64,000 nucleotides of DNA from Mactra quadrangularis (taxonomy: Eukaryota; Mollusca; Bivalvia; Venerida; Mactridae): positions 7,474,001 to 7,538,000 of the forward strand of contig CM046294.1 in the NCBI GenBank assembly GCA_025267735.1. Reading direction: 5' to 3'. Numbering within the stretch: position 1 is the stretch's first letter; every line of letters begins with the position of its first letter. Shown here in pieces: positions 12,692 through 23,952 of the stretch. The position numbers and the translations under genes were made by a program. The notes under the pieces are model-generated. The model saw only the letters and a program-made list of their open reading frames with translations. It searched no databases and was not told the origin of the DNA.

Positions 12692-12900
12692 AGCTACCCA
12701 GGTAGCTCAGTTGGTAATGCACAAGTCTATTGGTCAACTATTTTTCCCTTCTACCACTGGTTCTAAAATATGTAGGGCAGTTGTCAGTCACTGACGGAAG
12801 TATGCACCTAGAAACTAGTTAACAGGAACGGTGAGTAGGTTGATTGACCTCTGTACTATGAACTAATTAATAGTATTCATTGTGTTGCTTTAGGGTTAAC
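12692..12900 (+). mobile_element. SINE-B, internally deleted
   Basis: The head aggtagctcagttggtaatg and the body (tgtagggcagttgtcagt, actgacggaagtatgc) match SINE-B. The B box and the following ~50 bp are deleted, so this copy should lack a complete Pol III promoter. Confidence 0.65.
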
Positions 12901-13391
12901 CCTGGCCAAAAAAAGAATATATGAATAAGTAGACAGTATATTTTAGATAACGAGAGTCAAGTATTATTGCTGGCTAATTACTAAATTATGCACTACCCTC
13001 CATAAGTAATTATACAGTGATATTTCATAAAGTGGCAAAAACAAACGGCTCCTAAAATAATACTTTATCTGGCATTTAGTTCATTTTACAACAAATTAAT
13101 GTGTTATAAATTGACAAATAAGTTTGCATTACAAGAGCTTGGTTATAAAACATCATTAAGAACTTTTTTCAGACAGGTCTAAAACAAAATGCCAATTCTC
13201 AAACAATTCAGCAACAATGTGTGAAAATGGTGAAAGCGAGTTTTTATTGTCTCCCTTTCAATGTATATTATTTTTTCAACCAGTTTGAAAGTCGGGCATT
13301 ACAGACGTCATCAAAACGAAAAAAGTCAGTAAGAACATATAAACAATTTTCATATTCATATTTTACTACATTGTTTATCAACAACAGTATA

Positions 13392-13945
13392 ATATGGAAC
13401 GCCTGAACTGTCTTATAGTATGGAACGCCTAAACTTCCTTAAAGTAAGTGTAACCCAATAACAATCCATGGTCCGAACAGAGATTTGAACCCACGATCTC
13501 TCGAGTCGTAAGCGGACACTACCAAGTCGCCATAAAAGCTAGCTTGAAGGCAAGGGAGTACAAGTGCCGTATTATACCTCTGCTACATACATCCCCTCCT
13601 TCACATAATTCGTCCTCGAATTCTTGGAGCTTGATTGTCTGTGGGACTATCTAAGGATGCAATCAAACAATTCCAAGTGGGTTATTTACGTTGAGCGCCA
13701 AATGTAACCCAATAAAAATCCATGGTCCGAACAGAGATTTGAACCCACGATCTCTTGAGTCGTAAGCGGACACTACCACGTCGCCATAAAAGCTAGCTTG
13801 AAGGCAAGGGAGTACAAGTACCGTATTATACCTCTGCTATATACGGAATGCCTCAACTGCTTTATAGTATAGAACACCTAAACTGCCTTATAGGTTTATT
13901 TTTTGTTCGAAAGCAGTTTAGGCGTTCCATAGTATACTCATATGT
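13392..13945. repeat. Short interspersed tandem repeat split by a TRIM insertion
   Basis: A ~27-bp motif, tatggaacgcctaaactgcc plus ttatag, occurs twice before the TRIM (from 13392) and twice after it (from 13842). One inverted copy follows (gcagtttaggcgttccata, near 13912). The retroelement therefore appears to have inserted into a pre-existing repeat cluster. Confidence 0.6.
13449..13841 (-). mobile_element. TRIM: miniature LTR retroelement with tRNA-like LTRs, copy 1
   Basis: Two direct repeats of about 139 bp (13449-13587 and 13703-13841) flank a 115-bp interior. Read on the minus strand, each LTR begins tgtagcagaggtata (the upstream copy starts tatagcag) and ends gggttaca, the TG...CA form. 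The interior begins tttggcgctcaacgt, like a retroelement primer-binding site, and ends gaaggagggga, a polypurine tract just before the second LTR. Each LTR holds a tRNA-like unit in the same orientation: tggcgacgtggtag near the A box and gtgggttcaaatctc at the B box. There is no coding capacity. Target-site duplication was not recognised. Confidence 0.8.
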
Positions 13946-14283
13946 AAATCAGTGTTGTTTTATGTAATCATTGACGTTGACACAGACCTTACAAGGCTCA
14001 GACTGTGTCAGATTTACTTCAAATTTTTAATAACTTCCTGTCGCTAGGTTTCTGTAAAACACTTCTATCTTGTAAGTACTTATTATTTCGTGAGACAGAG
14101 CCTACTACCTATCTAGTATCTATTCAAATTTATGTTTTGTATAGTTTAGTTCCGCTATGAAGACCACCTTGGCTATCGCAAACTTAGGCGATTGTTGACA
14201 AATTTTAATCCCCAAATGCTTATATTGAGAAGAAAAAGGTCCCTTTATTAAGACCATCAATTTTGTTCTTAAATAATAGTGTA

Positions 14284-14715
14284 AGGCCATGCCATGTCGG
14301 AATTTTGTTAAGCGTCCGCGTGCGCGTAGGTTTTAGAGTCTTGAATCAAAATAAAAAACAAAATTGTTGGTAAAACTTTCTTTAATAATTTCGATGTTCC
14401 GGGATTCAATACGACAATTTAATTCAGGGAAAAGTGTGTTCTGCAACGACGTTATTCATCATAAGCAATTTATCATAACCGCATCATTAATACAATACAT
14501 ATTTTACGTAAAAAACTCCAGTCATTTTATATTTAATTCAGACTGTTTCATATTATGGGGATGTTATTAAATTGAAAAAAATATATATAATGCATTGTTT
14601 TTTTGTTGTAAACATATTTGTGTTTTCGTTTTCGGTTTGCGTATTTTTGCGAATAGGTACCTAGGTTTGTCAAATTTGAGTTGACGCTTAACAGAATTCC
14701 AATTTGGCATGGCCT
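14284..14715. mobile_element. Inverted-repeat element, about 430 bp
   Basis: The left end aggccatgccatgtcgg...agcgtc (14284-14316) matches the reverse complement of 14683-14715 at about 29 of 33 positions. The interior is AT-rich without a convincing gene. Probably a MITE or foldback element. Confidence 0.6.
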
Positions 14716-15100
14716 AACTTAACAATACCAATTTCTCTGGATCTTGCTCACTATAAAGTTTTTATCCGTGTTCCTGTGAACTACAACTATAGTTTGACCG
14801 AATTTCAAAGAAGGAAGTCTCGACATTTACATGCGCATGTATGTTCATTAAAACATGAATTCCCTGAGTGACTGCACGAAAGAACTTAACAAAAAAATCT
14901 TCCAACGAAAGCGTTCATTTTTTTCTCAAGTTTCCTCTCGTAATTAAGTGGTTCACATCGAATCAAGGTCTAGGGTTCAACGACATTTTCAAGTTCCATT
15001 ACTTCGTCATAGTTATACACATTGTATTAACACTCGCTTATAGAACCGTTCTAAACTAGTGAAATTATTAATCCTAAGCTGACTTGGTAATTTATATACA

Positions 15101-18100
15101 ATGAATTTTATCAACACTTTTACAAGTAAGTGAATTATTATTTAATTGTAATTGCATGTAATTTTATAGCGGGCTTGGTCGAGCTGTTTCGACGTTGATC
15201 TGGTAATCATTTCATAGCCAGCTCCGCGTTGATGCGAATCTTATTCATACCCTACCCCGTTTTTACCTTGAGCAAGAAAACGTTATCCAAATGGCTTTGA
15301 AAAGGGGAGGGGGGCAGAAAAAGGACGTGATTAATCTAAGTTAATACAATGTAAGATATAATCCAATATAAAAATAAGTGCATATAGAAATTAACGTGGT
15401 GTAATTTATTTATTATAATGGTGGCTCATTTCTGCCTCCCAAAACAATTACATAACTAATTAGTTAATTTAGTGTTTACCAATCTGATGGCAGAAATATG
15501 CCACCATATGTTATATACATTGTAGCTGTATTCGTTTCAAATGCTATTTGAATAATATGTAGGAGCAGTGGTTCAGTGGTAGGAAGCGCGTTAATGAATC
15601 GAGAGGTCTGATTCAAACTCCACTGCATTCTAGAAGGTGAAGTGTACAAAACGACTCCACTGAGCAATAAATTTACCTAAATTTCTTCCACTTCACCAGA
15701 TGAAAATGAGTACTGTGAGGGATCCCCATTCTGAAGGTGATTCAATGATCAGGGGTTATCATACAAACTTCATTAGTCGACTGAACATGTATACGGACGC
15801 TGACTTTAAACTGCTCTTTAACTTAAACTTATTTGCATGAAAGTTGCTGAAACTTGACACTGTGATTATTGTACATATAACGGAGCAACCCGGCTAGCCC
15901 AGTTGGTAACGCAAGTCTACTGATCGAGGGGTCGTGAGTTATATTCCCGGGCGGGGCATACTACCATGGAGCTTGGTCATGAAGATATTTCTACGGCCAT
16001 TCTCCCTCCTTCCAATGATTTTTAATTATGTAGGTCAGTTGTCAGTTACTGACGAAAGTATGCGCTTAGTAGTTGGTTAACAGCTAAATCCAGATCTAGC
16101 ATTTCCAGGAACAGTGAATAGGTTGACTGACCGCCGTTATAAGACCTAAACAATGTATTGCTACGACGTTAAACCAACAAACTGTACATATAACAGTGTA
16201 TATAGCCAAGTGATCTTCAGAATGTATACGGAAGCAGACTTTAAATTGTTTAACTTTTAACATATTTCAGTTCTCTGTTCACTGGTCATGCACTATGATC
16301 TTGTAACATCGTATAAGTATGAAACACCAATCAAAATATGGAATAAACATCTGGAAGTGTATGCTGAAACATTAAATGTAAAACAAGGTTCTAAACTATC
16401 ACTGAGATGTGATGCTGTCTATAGTTATAATCCATTGTTAAGATGGTATGGTCCTGACAGGGTAGCCATCAAAGGTAATAACAGGTAGGTAAAACATTCG
16501 TATGCGGTTTCAGCGGGGGGGGGGGGGGGGGTCAGAGGAACCCCCCCCCCCTGAAATTTCCAAAATATCCCTGTCCATGATTTTTTTTTTAAATGTAAGC
16601 CATTTTTAAGTAGCACGAAGAAATTTTCTCGTGCTCGCCTTTGTGTTTAACATATATCTAATATAGTTAGGTAGTTTTTATTATTAATATGTTGCGTTAT
16701 TCTGCAAACATTGTATAATGTGGTTCGAATGTTTGGACCCCCCCCCAAAAAAATACACCCTGTACTTTCTCCATTTAAAAGACGTTTCGCCTTGTAACCT
16801 TTCTTATCTACACTAACCAAAATTTCTAATCGGTCACCCCATTTAAATCCTTTTTTCAAATAACTGAAATAAACTATGGCTTTAGGCTATTATGGCAATA
16901 TTTATTAATGGAAAATCTATCAGGTATATTCTAAAAAAATATCATATTCTCAATAATTGTGATTTTATTGAGTGTCTTTACCATGTATTCATGTAAAAAG
17001 TCAGCGACAGACTACTGCCCTACATGATTTAGAAACAGCGGTAGGAGGGATAATGGCCGTAGAAATTTGTAAAATATGCCCCAGGCGGGAATCGAACCTA
17101 CTACCCGTCGATCAGTAGACTTGTGTGCTACCTACTGAGTTAGCCGGGCGGGCTTCTTTCATATATACGAGTTATGCATTGATCACACGGTCAAAGTAGA
17201 GTCAATTTCTACTTGAGGTGAGTTATTAAAGCATATTCTATTGAAATTGTCGCCAAGATAGGTTTTATTAAAAAAATCCATCTTATGATACATGTATCTT
17301 TACATATTTTATTTACGTTTTTACAGGATACGAGTAATAGAATCCCACTCTAAGAAGTTTTTACAACTGAAGTTCAAGAAAATACAGAAGGAGGACGCTG
17401 GTGAATACATATGTCGTGGATGGTTTGGTTCAGACAGTGGATTTTATACGAAATCAGTTACAATTGTTGTTGGTAAGTACAGTGAAACCTGGATATAATG
17501 ACCACTCGGGGAAAAACTAAAAGTGATAATCGCACGTGGTCTTTGGTCACAGGTCTTATAAATAACCTATCAGAACGACCATATGCATGTACAAATATGG
17601 TATATTTGATTTCATTTATGAAGTCAAATACTGTAGACGTTCTGCTTTTAACTTATGTCCAGTCTGATTTATACCTGCAGCGTGTTCAGTAACGACTGTT
17701 AGCGAACGTTACGGATACGGGACAACTCAACCCGTATACTACTCAACCTATGGATAACTCAACACAAAGTTGGGACAACTCAAACCGTTAGTGAGGTATT
17801 TAGTTTTCTCGGATTGAGTTGTCTTTGAGTTGAGTTGTACCGAACCTAACGTTACAAAACGTTTCGGAACGTTCGGGGTAATTGAACACGCTGCTGATCT
17901 CAAATTCTCCTCTCGCTTACTCGCTAATTTACAACAGCGGTCTATATGATATCTGTTTAAGGAGATTGACTGGGCTATCGTCCTTATATTGTCCTAGTTT
18001 ATGACTGAGATAACAAATGTGTACATGTAGACCTAATTTTGAACTCAATGTTGTGGGGTTTTCCGTCCGTGCGTAGGCGGTAAAAACAAAGTTTGTTCCA

Positions 18101-21100
18101 CATTATTGCTGAATAGCACGAAACGCGAATTTTAACCTATTGTTCTTTGTACACATTCATTGCGACGGTGAAAGTTAGTTTTTAACGTAAGGAAAAATCC
18201 AATTTATAAATTCTGGATATAGTCTATTGATGTGTATCAGCTAGGTTTAAATTAATTTGGAGCTCGAGGTAATGTAGTTTTCCATTCGGAACTACCTCGG
18301 CGATCATCTACGAAGATACACCTCGGATATCAATCGTAGTAGAAATACAACAAAGTTATGAGGTCAGGCGATTAACCTCATAGGTTAAGTAGTGCCGATG
18401 TAAACAACCAACATGGCAGATCATTTTGCAAAAAGTATCGAGTACACAAAAATGTTTGAAGATCAACTTTGATTTGAGTGAATATCAGATACAGGCATTG
18501 AAGAGCTTTAACTGCCCATAATCGTCCGTCATTTTTGGTGTGTGCCAGCGTTCCAAACGTCGGGAAACGAGGCTAGATTCTATGATGGAACTTCTTTCGC
18601 TCCTCGTGATATCCGAGGTGTATTTGCGTGGAAAATCGCCGAGGTAGTTCCGAATGGTAGTTTTCCAGCTGAAATACTTGGTTTGTACTGGATGTACCTG
18701 TGCGAAATAAATTGCAGTAAAAATGTGTGTACATAGAACAACTGGATTGAATGTTTGTTGCATACTTTTCTCCACAGGTGCCAGACCCAAATTTTCCTTA
18801 TTGTAGTAAATATAAATTTGGGTCTGACACATGTGCTTTTCTGTAAAAATGTGGAAAATAACTACGCTCTGAAAGGAGCTATATTACACATGTATATTAA
18901 AATACATGCTTGATGGATACTAAACACTATAAATATTCGTCGCTAATAATAATATGTAGAGCTCATTTTCAAGATACAAAAAGTAAGTTTGGCACTTATC
19001 GCCTTCTTAAATGAAGCATAATAAAACTACTTTTATTGCAATGATGTGTTTACATCTGGCCTTGTGATCAACAAACAAGTGCTCTAGCCAGTAGCCATTG
19101 TAAATGGTCAGAATATCAATTAACTACAATATAATTATATTTTTACGTTTTAATTTTTGCGGTTTTACAATTAGATTCACCTCCAAAACCATCACCAACA
19201 ACACGAGTGCCACCAAGGACCAGAGTTCCACCAACAACCAGAGTTCCACTACCAAACAGAGTACCACGAAGGACACAACCACCAACAACCCAGAAGACAA
19301 CTACGGTTTTGATACCTGAGCCAATAGAAAAAACATCAACTACATACCCACCCCCATCAGGTACACTTATATCAGTTTGTATACTAGTTTTAGTTGGGTA
19401 GTAAACCAAGTTCTTAAAACTGAGATGAAATCACACTTGTGCATGCGTCTAGCCCTTGAGCTATATAGGGTCCATCGGATAGTTTAGATCTATACCAGAC
19501 TGGCGCGTAGGAAGGATCTGAATATTGGGGCCGTAGATGACGTGTGTACGAGAGGGGTGTCTCCTCCCACCGGTCGAAATTTGTTGTGAATGTAAGCCTC
19601 TGAAACTCGATTTCTAGCACTTTCAGTACCCCCTGATTAAGATGATCAAATCCTCGTATGAGACCTCTAGATTTTCAATATGTGTCATGAGAAATTAACT
19701 CGCCGTCCAGTTGCCAGAATATTGAGGCCGCGGCTCCTGCGGCCCCAGCTCCTACGCGCCTGCTAGATATCTATAATCATGCTATGTGGGCTTGATTTCT
19801 AGTTTTGGCAAGTCTAGTCTCTCTATGAATACAGCTAATTTTCATTATGTTGTGATATATATCTATATACCGTGCGACTATATAAAATGACAAGTTTACA
19901 AGTACTGCACTAGACATCAGCTGAGTCAGAATATCTTTTCCTATATTTCCTTGAGGTTTTTGAAAATGACTGAATAATACAGATATATTTCGATTGGCAT
20001 TCCTGCAACAATGAAAGTTTCTCTGAATATCTCGTTTAACTACATATTTACGTATCAGAATGTGATGTTGAATGAGTTTTGTTCAGATTGATATAATTAT
20101 AGGTACGGCATAGCCTAATAATGGAAAACACACGCAATTTAGTGATGTCGTTAGTTGGTCGTAGAGCATATATATCTTAGCAATTCAATCTCCATTTCGC
20201 CAATGTTTGCTTCATTTCGTCCATTTTGCCCAAAATTCTACATTGCGAGTTATTATACTTTTAGTCTTACCTTCCCACAATGCAACGAGTGGTAAGCACA
20301 GGAATCAGAAACGCTCCGAACGTACAAATTTAGTTCGAAAAACATACCTTTAGCCAGGATTATCTTTTCCTTCTTTAAGCAAGACAATTTAACAAGGGGG
20401 TATGTTGTCTCCCTTTTAGTTAATTTATAGAGTGACCAAAGGGAGGTAACTAGAAAACTGTAACATCGACAAATTCAATTTGGACAGTATACAGAAATAA
20501 ATTCGCCAAAACTCACATGATGCCTCATAGTGGAATAAAAGGTTGCTCATATGTTAAACTCTACACTTAACATTGACTAAATGATGTCACATTTATTCTG
20601 TTTGCACAACTAAATGACGTCATTTTTTCTGTTCACAGATACCTGTTTACCATCACATTTCAAATGCGCATCTGGGGAATGTATACATGCGGATTATATA
20701 TGTGATGCATTCCCTGACTGTGTGGACCAGAGTGATGAAACTAACTGCGGTAATCATATTATGAACTTTTTTACAGCAAAACGTACTGTAAACCGGATAA
20801 TGTAGGGGACGGTTATAGGTCTGGTTGTTTTGATATAGCCGGGTGGCATACTCATTGCATATTATAATTCACTTAGACCATGTAGGCATATATAGTCGGT
20901 TTTATTATGTCATTCATTAGTAAATGTGCAGACGCAAAATGCTTATTATACAATGAAATTCTATTACAAAAAACACCTTGCTTATTGCGAAATCGTGCGA
21001 TTGTTTGACGATTTTAAGTCTCAAATGCCTGTTATTCTGACATGAACATGATTACTTTATTAAGACAGTTTTGTTTTTACGACCATCGATACTGTTGATT

Positions 21101-21595
21101 CTGATAGTGGAACAATTCTGTATTATTTATATTATGTATGAATTGCCCCTACTTAGTGGGGGTGGGGGCACTGCTTATTTCCTTGAGCAAAAAAATTATC
21201 TACGTTGCTTCACTCCATCAAGGTGTAATAAGAACCTGCGAGGGTGGTATAATTCCGTTTCGCCAATTTGCCAGCTGCACTACACGGGGTAAAAGACCCT
21301 CTAGGGACATTGATAGGCAGATACAAGTTGCCCGATGACATGGGGTAATAGCTATTAGGTCGATGAACGTGAATAAATACAAAATAAGTATAAATCTTAG
21401 ATTATAAAAAGCCCTTACTTACTTACTCACCTTATTTTTACAGCGACATCTTGCGCCGAAGGAATGTTTTCGTGTAGAAGTGGCAGTCAATGCGTAAATC
21501 TGGGTTTTGTGTGTGACAATGTAGCACAGTGTAAAGATGGTTCCGATGAAGACCCGGATGTTTGTCAACTATCTACGTCATATCCGTTATTCTGA
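15101..21595 (+). CDS. Secreted Ig-domain / Thr-Pro linker / LDL-receptor class A protein (277 aa)
   Basis: Six coding exons: 15101-15125, 16271-16484, 17327-17472, 19175-19360, 20639-20749 and 21444-21595 (stop TGA). All have GT-AG borders and consistent phases (834 nt). Exon 1 plus the start of exon 2 gives MNFINTFTILCSLVM, a plausible signal peptide; this 25-nt exon is the least certain part. Residues ~28-128 form one Ig domain: Cys in LSLRC, Trp in LLRWYG, and the EDAGEYICRG motif. Residues ~129-190 are a Pro/Thr/Arg linker with TRVPP-type repeats. Residues ~191-227 and ~228-277 are two LDLa modules with six Cys each and calcium-site acids (DQSDE, DGSDE). There is no membrane segment, so it is probably extracellular; ligand unknown. 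Introns are rich in SINEs and MITEs. I know no named family with exactly this order. Confidence 0.8.
15413..15511. mobile_element. Short MITE, ATGGTGGC family, copy 1
   Basis: The ends atggtggctcatttctgcc and ggcagaaatatgccaccat are inverted repeats around about 60 bp containing cataactaattagttaa. The same ends bound the larger element at 27435-27866. It lies in intron 1 of the Ig-LDLa gene. Confidence 0.7.
15559..15830 (+). mobile_element. SINE-A, copy 1
   Basis: A tRNA-like head (aggagcagtggttcagtggt, with a degraded B box at ctgattcaaactcc) is followed by a body with gagtactgtgaggga and a tail with gaacatgtatacgga and ctttaaactgctctttaac. It matches the elements at 43541 and 48218. It lies in intron 1 of the Ig-LDLa gene. 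Confidence 0.75.
15882..16182 (+). mobile_element. Full-length SINE-B with perfect 12-bp target-site duplication
   Basis: A box gctagcccagttggtaac, B box-like gagttatattcccgggc, body cagttgtcagttactgacg, and tail ttgctacgacgttaaacc. It is flanked by the identical direct repeat tgtacatataac at 15870-15881 and 16183-16194. The perfect duplication suggests a comparatively recent insertion, about 90 bp upstream of exon 2 of the Ig-LDLa gene. Confidence 0.9.
16999..17153 (-). mobile_element. SINE-B, 3'-truncated, minus strand
   Basis: Reverse complement of the SINE-B head and first body part: cgggaatcgaacctactacc is the B-box side and gagttagccgggcgggc is the head end. The 3' tail is absent. It lies in intron 2 of the Ig-LDLa gene. 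Confidence 0.75.
17677..17894. mobile_element. Inverted-repeat element with internal acaactcaa motifs
   Basis: The termini gcagcgtgttcagtaa and the reverse complement of ttgaacacgctgc match. Internal segments carry several acaactcaa / ttgagttgt copies in both orientations, which would fold back on each other. About 218 bp, in intron 3 of the Ig-LDLa gene. Confidence 0.5.
18282..18657. mobile_element. MITE, CCATTCGGAACTACCTCGG family, with 7-bp TSD
   Basis: Terminal inverted repeats of about 51 bp (18282-18332 and 18607-18657) begin ccattcggaactacctcgg and differ at about 5 positions. The flanks tagtttt (18275-18281 and 18658-18664) are an exact 7-bp duplication. Related ends occur at 55000-55062 and 62104-62850, with one-sided remnants near 21786 and 27911. 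Confidence 0.85.
21160..21340 (+). mobile_element. SINE-A-related element (A' tail), 5'-truncated
   Basis: Contains ttatttccttgagcaaaaa (the SINE-A body) followed by a tail with aaagaccctctagggacat and tgataggcagatac. The same tail is found at 47440-47680, so this is a subfamily that differs from SINE-A at the 3' end. It sits in intron 5 of the Ig-LDLa gene. Confidence 0.55.
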
Positions 21596-21997
21596 ACCAT
21601 CGGCTATCGAAGTGGAAATTGACATTATAAATATTTACAACCAGAAATATCCAGCTTATTTATTGTGTGTTAAAATCTCCTTAGCTTATTTGCTTTTTTT
21701 CTTACATCGCTGTTTATACCACTATCATTTATTGACTTATGCTATCATTCAGAACACCTCGACCTTTCATGAATGAATAATTCGTACCGAATGGCCGAGG
21801 AGTTCCGAATGTGCTCTCTTTGATTTCACTTAAGAGTTTATGCTATGTAGTCAGTCCTACATAAATAGTTGTAAAAATCAACAATAGTCTAGATTATCAA
21901 TAATTATATATCAAATATATTGTCAGTTTTAATTGACTAAATGTATATTGAATATTCGCAATCAGTGCGTATCTGACTAAGTATGTGTATTATACTG

Positions 21998-22003
21998 AAT
22001 AAA
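21998..22003 (+). promoter_or_regulatory. Candidate polyadenylation signal of the Ig-LDLa gene
   Basis: A canonical aataaa lies about 400 nt after the stop codon at 21593-21595. It is plausible but unproven; such hexamers are frequent in this AT-rich DNA. Confidence 0.35.
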
Positions 22004-22310
22004 GTAAATTATCTTCATTTCTGTGTATTAAATACTATTTTTTGCTTATAAAAAGACACCATTGGTGTGGTGCTCGCTCTCTACATTCTCTTTTAGTCTC
22101 TTTCACTGCCAAGCCATGTCCAGAGAAGGAAAATGATTGCATATTTACATTCTCTGACAGAGTGAAGGCTAGCCTAGATGTAGACAAACCCTGGACAATG
22201 TGTATGTAGGTAAGCGGCACAAGATATAAGTCAAACTGATCACATTGTTAGCTTAGCTGTTCTGTAGAGAACCTTGATTGACCTGCCTCATGGTATGGGC
22301 AGCCCTCTTT

Positions 22311-22461
22311 GCATTCTATACAAAAGGACGAGTTTCCTAATGATATCGCTAGCTAGCGCTTCTTACTTCAAAAGGAATACGTATGTGATATCAATTTAAG
22401 GGTACCAGAGAGCAAAGCGCTAGCTAGCGGTATGCTTAGGAAACTCGCCCATATAGAATGC
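22311..22461. mobile_element. MITE, CGAGTTTCCTAA family, copy 1
   Basis: Inverted repeats of about 50 bp: gcattctata, then cgagtttcctaa and cgctagctagcgctt at the left, with the mirrored set at the right. The middle has atgtgatatcaattt. A second copy is at 57368-57511, and a middle fragment (gtgtgatatcaaattgagg) is at 40047-40103. Confidence 0.75.
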
Positions 22462-22998
22462 TAGTGACATTGTAATGTAATGAAAAGTGCTTTACTTCGA
22501 ATATAAATATTGTTGTATTGTCACTCTCCAATCAATGCCCGTGAACAGGCCAGGAGTTCTGGACCCAAGCACCAATGCACATGTGACGGACAACTGCTCC
22601 ACCTAATAAATGTACAGAGATAAAGAATAACCGTAGAAAATATTTCATGATCGAACTCCACAAGAGTAATTTTACGCTGTTGAATTAAATGACCAGCGAG
22701 TTTTATGGATCCGTTTCCAATTGGACCATGTAGGAGTAAGGCATATGTTTATCCTGTATAAGCAAACCCAAAATGTTAAAGTTGAGGTGTAAGGTCATTA
22801 ACCGACCCCGGATTTGTGTAATAGTAGGCCTACATTAATTTTGTATTATGAGTCAACTAACAGTATAACCTCATGTAATACTACGAACAGGACGTACAAG
22901 GAATATAGAACGTAAAGTCTCAGATAAGAAGATGATTTGTTTACTAGGTCGTAAAGTTATGTCAAAATGAATTTAAACCACAGGTAACAGTATCGCAA

Positions 22999-23938
22999 TT
23001 ATAGTCTGATTTTATTCGGTGAGCCGTGACAGGTTGGATGAGTCTAATCATAACCATGACGATAGGTATAACCAGTTTAAATACTACACTAAAAATCAAT
23101 ACAAACTATAATATCTCAAGTATATATGCATGATATAATAATTCAAAATTATTGTTCAAAATAGCGCAATCGGTAACGAGTCAGAAACATATGGCCAATG
23201 CATAAATTTTACTGCAGTGGTTCGAACCTCACCGCCTCCACATTTTTTAATTTATCATTAAATTCATGTATAGTTGTCCGTATCATATAATGATTGTTGT
23301 GCTATAATTTGATTTTGTTTAATTTCTATTTGTTTTATTTCCTTGGTTCTTTATTTTTTATATCCAGCAATTTACATTGTACCGAATAATAATACATTTA
23401 TATTATACACTCGGCTTCAAATGCAGTGGCTGAATAGAAATCAAACTAGGATACAATCGAACGAATGTGCCAAAGTTACATGCATTCCATTTCACATCTC
23501 TTTCTTATAAAATGCATGTGCATAGAATCATTTCTGTAAGACATGGTCGAGACAGTTAAGTGTATGACATCAAAGTAATAACTAAGCACAAACTCAGGCA
23601 AATATGCATATTCTATTTTATATACATTTGGCTTCGTGCTGCACAGAGATTTCGAGTTGTACGTTTCCATGATTGCAAAAAATAAAAAAATAAAGATAAT
23701 AAAAAAGAATAAAGAATACTAATCAGGATTCGAACCCGGGGTAGCAGAAGCAATGTCTATCAATCCAAGTGTCTTACCGCCACGACTATTGAGTCACTTA
23801 AATCAAACTTGAATAATAATGATAAAGGCAGTAATCAGTTGGTTGGTTGATAAGCTGTTTTACCTTTTTGTAGGAATATTCCTAAAATCTATAAATACAA
23901 AAGTGCAGTCACGGCTCACCGGATAAAATCGGACTATA
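22999..23938. mobile_element. Terminal-inverted-repeat element with two convergent tRNA-like segments (element 1)
   Basis: The 31-bp ends at 23000-23030 (starting tatagtctgattttattcgg) and 23908-23938 are reverse complements with 2 mismatches. Inside are a plus-strand tRNA-like unit at 23161-23234 (A box tagcgcaatcggtaacg, B box gtggttcgaacctc) and a minus-strand one at about 23722-23800 (A box gtcgtggcggtaag, B box gggttcgaatcc). Their 3' ends point toward each other. No ORF was recognised between them. Confidence 0.7.
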
Positions 23939-23952
23939 GTTTATCCACAACT

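Noticed and set aside
16517..16549. G run followed closely by a C run
   Set aside because: A homopolymer pair in an intron that could pair as a hairpin, but such runs are error-prone in assemblies and no repeat copy was found.
18485..18832. 115-residue minus-strand frame
   Set aside because: It runs through the right terminal repeat of the MITE at 18282-18657 and lies in an intron of the Ig-LDLa gene.
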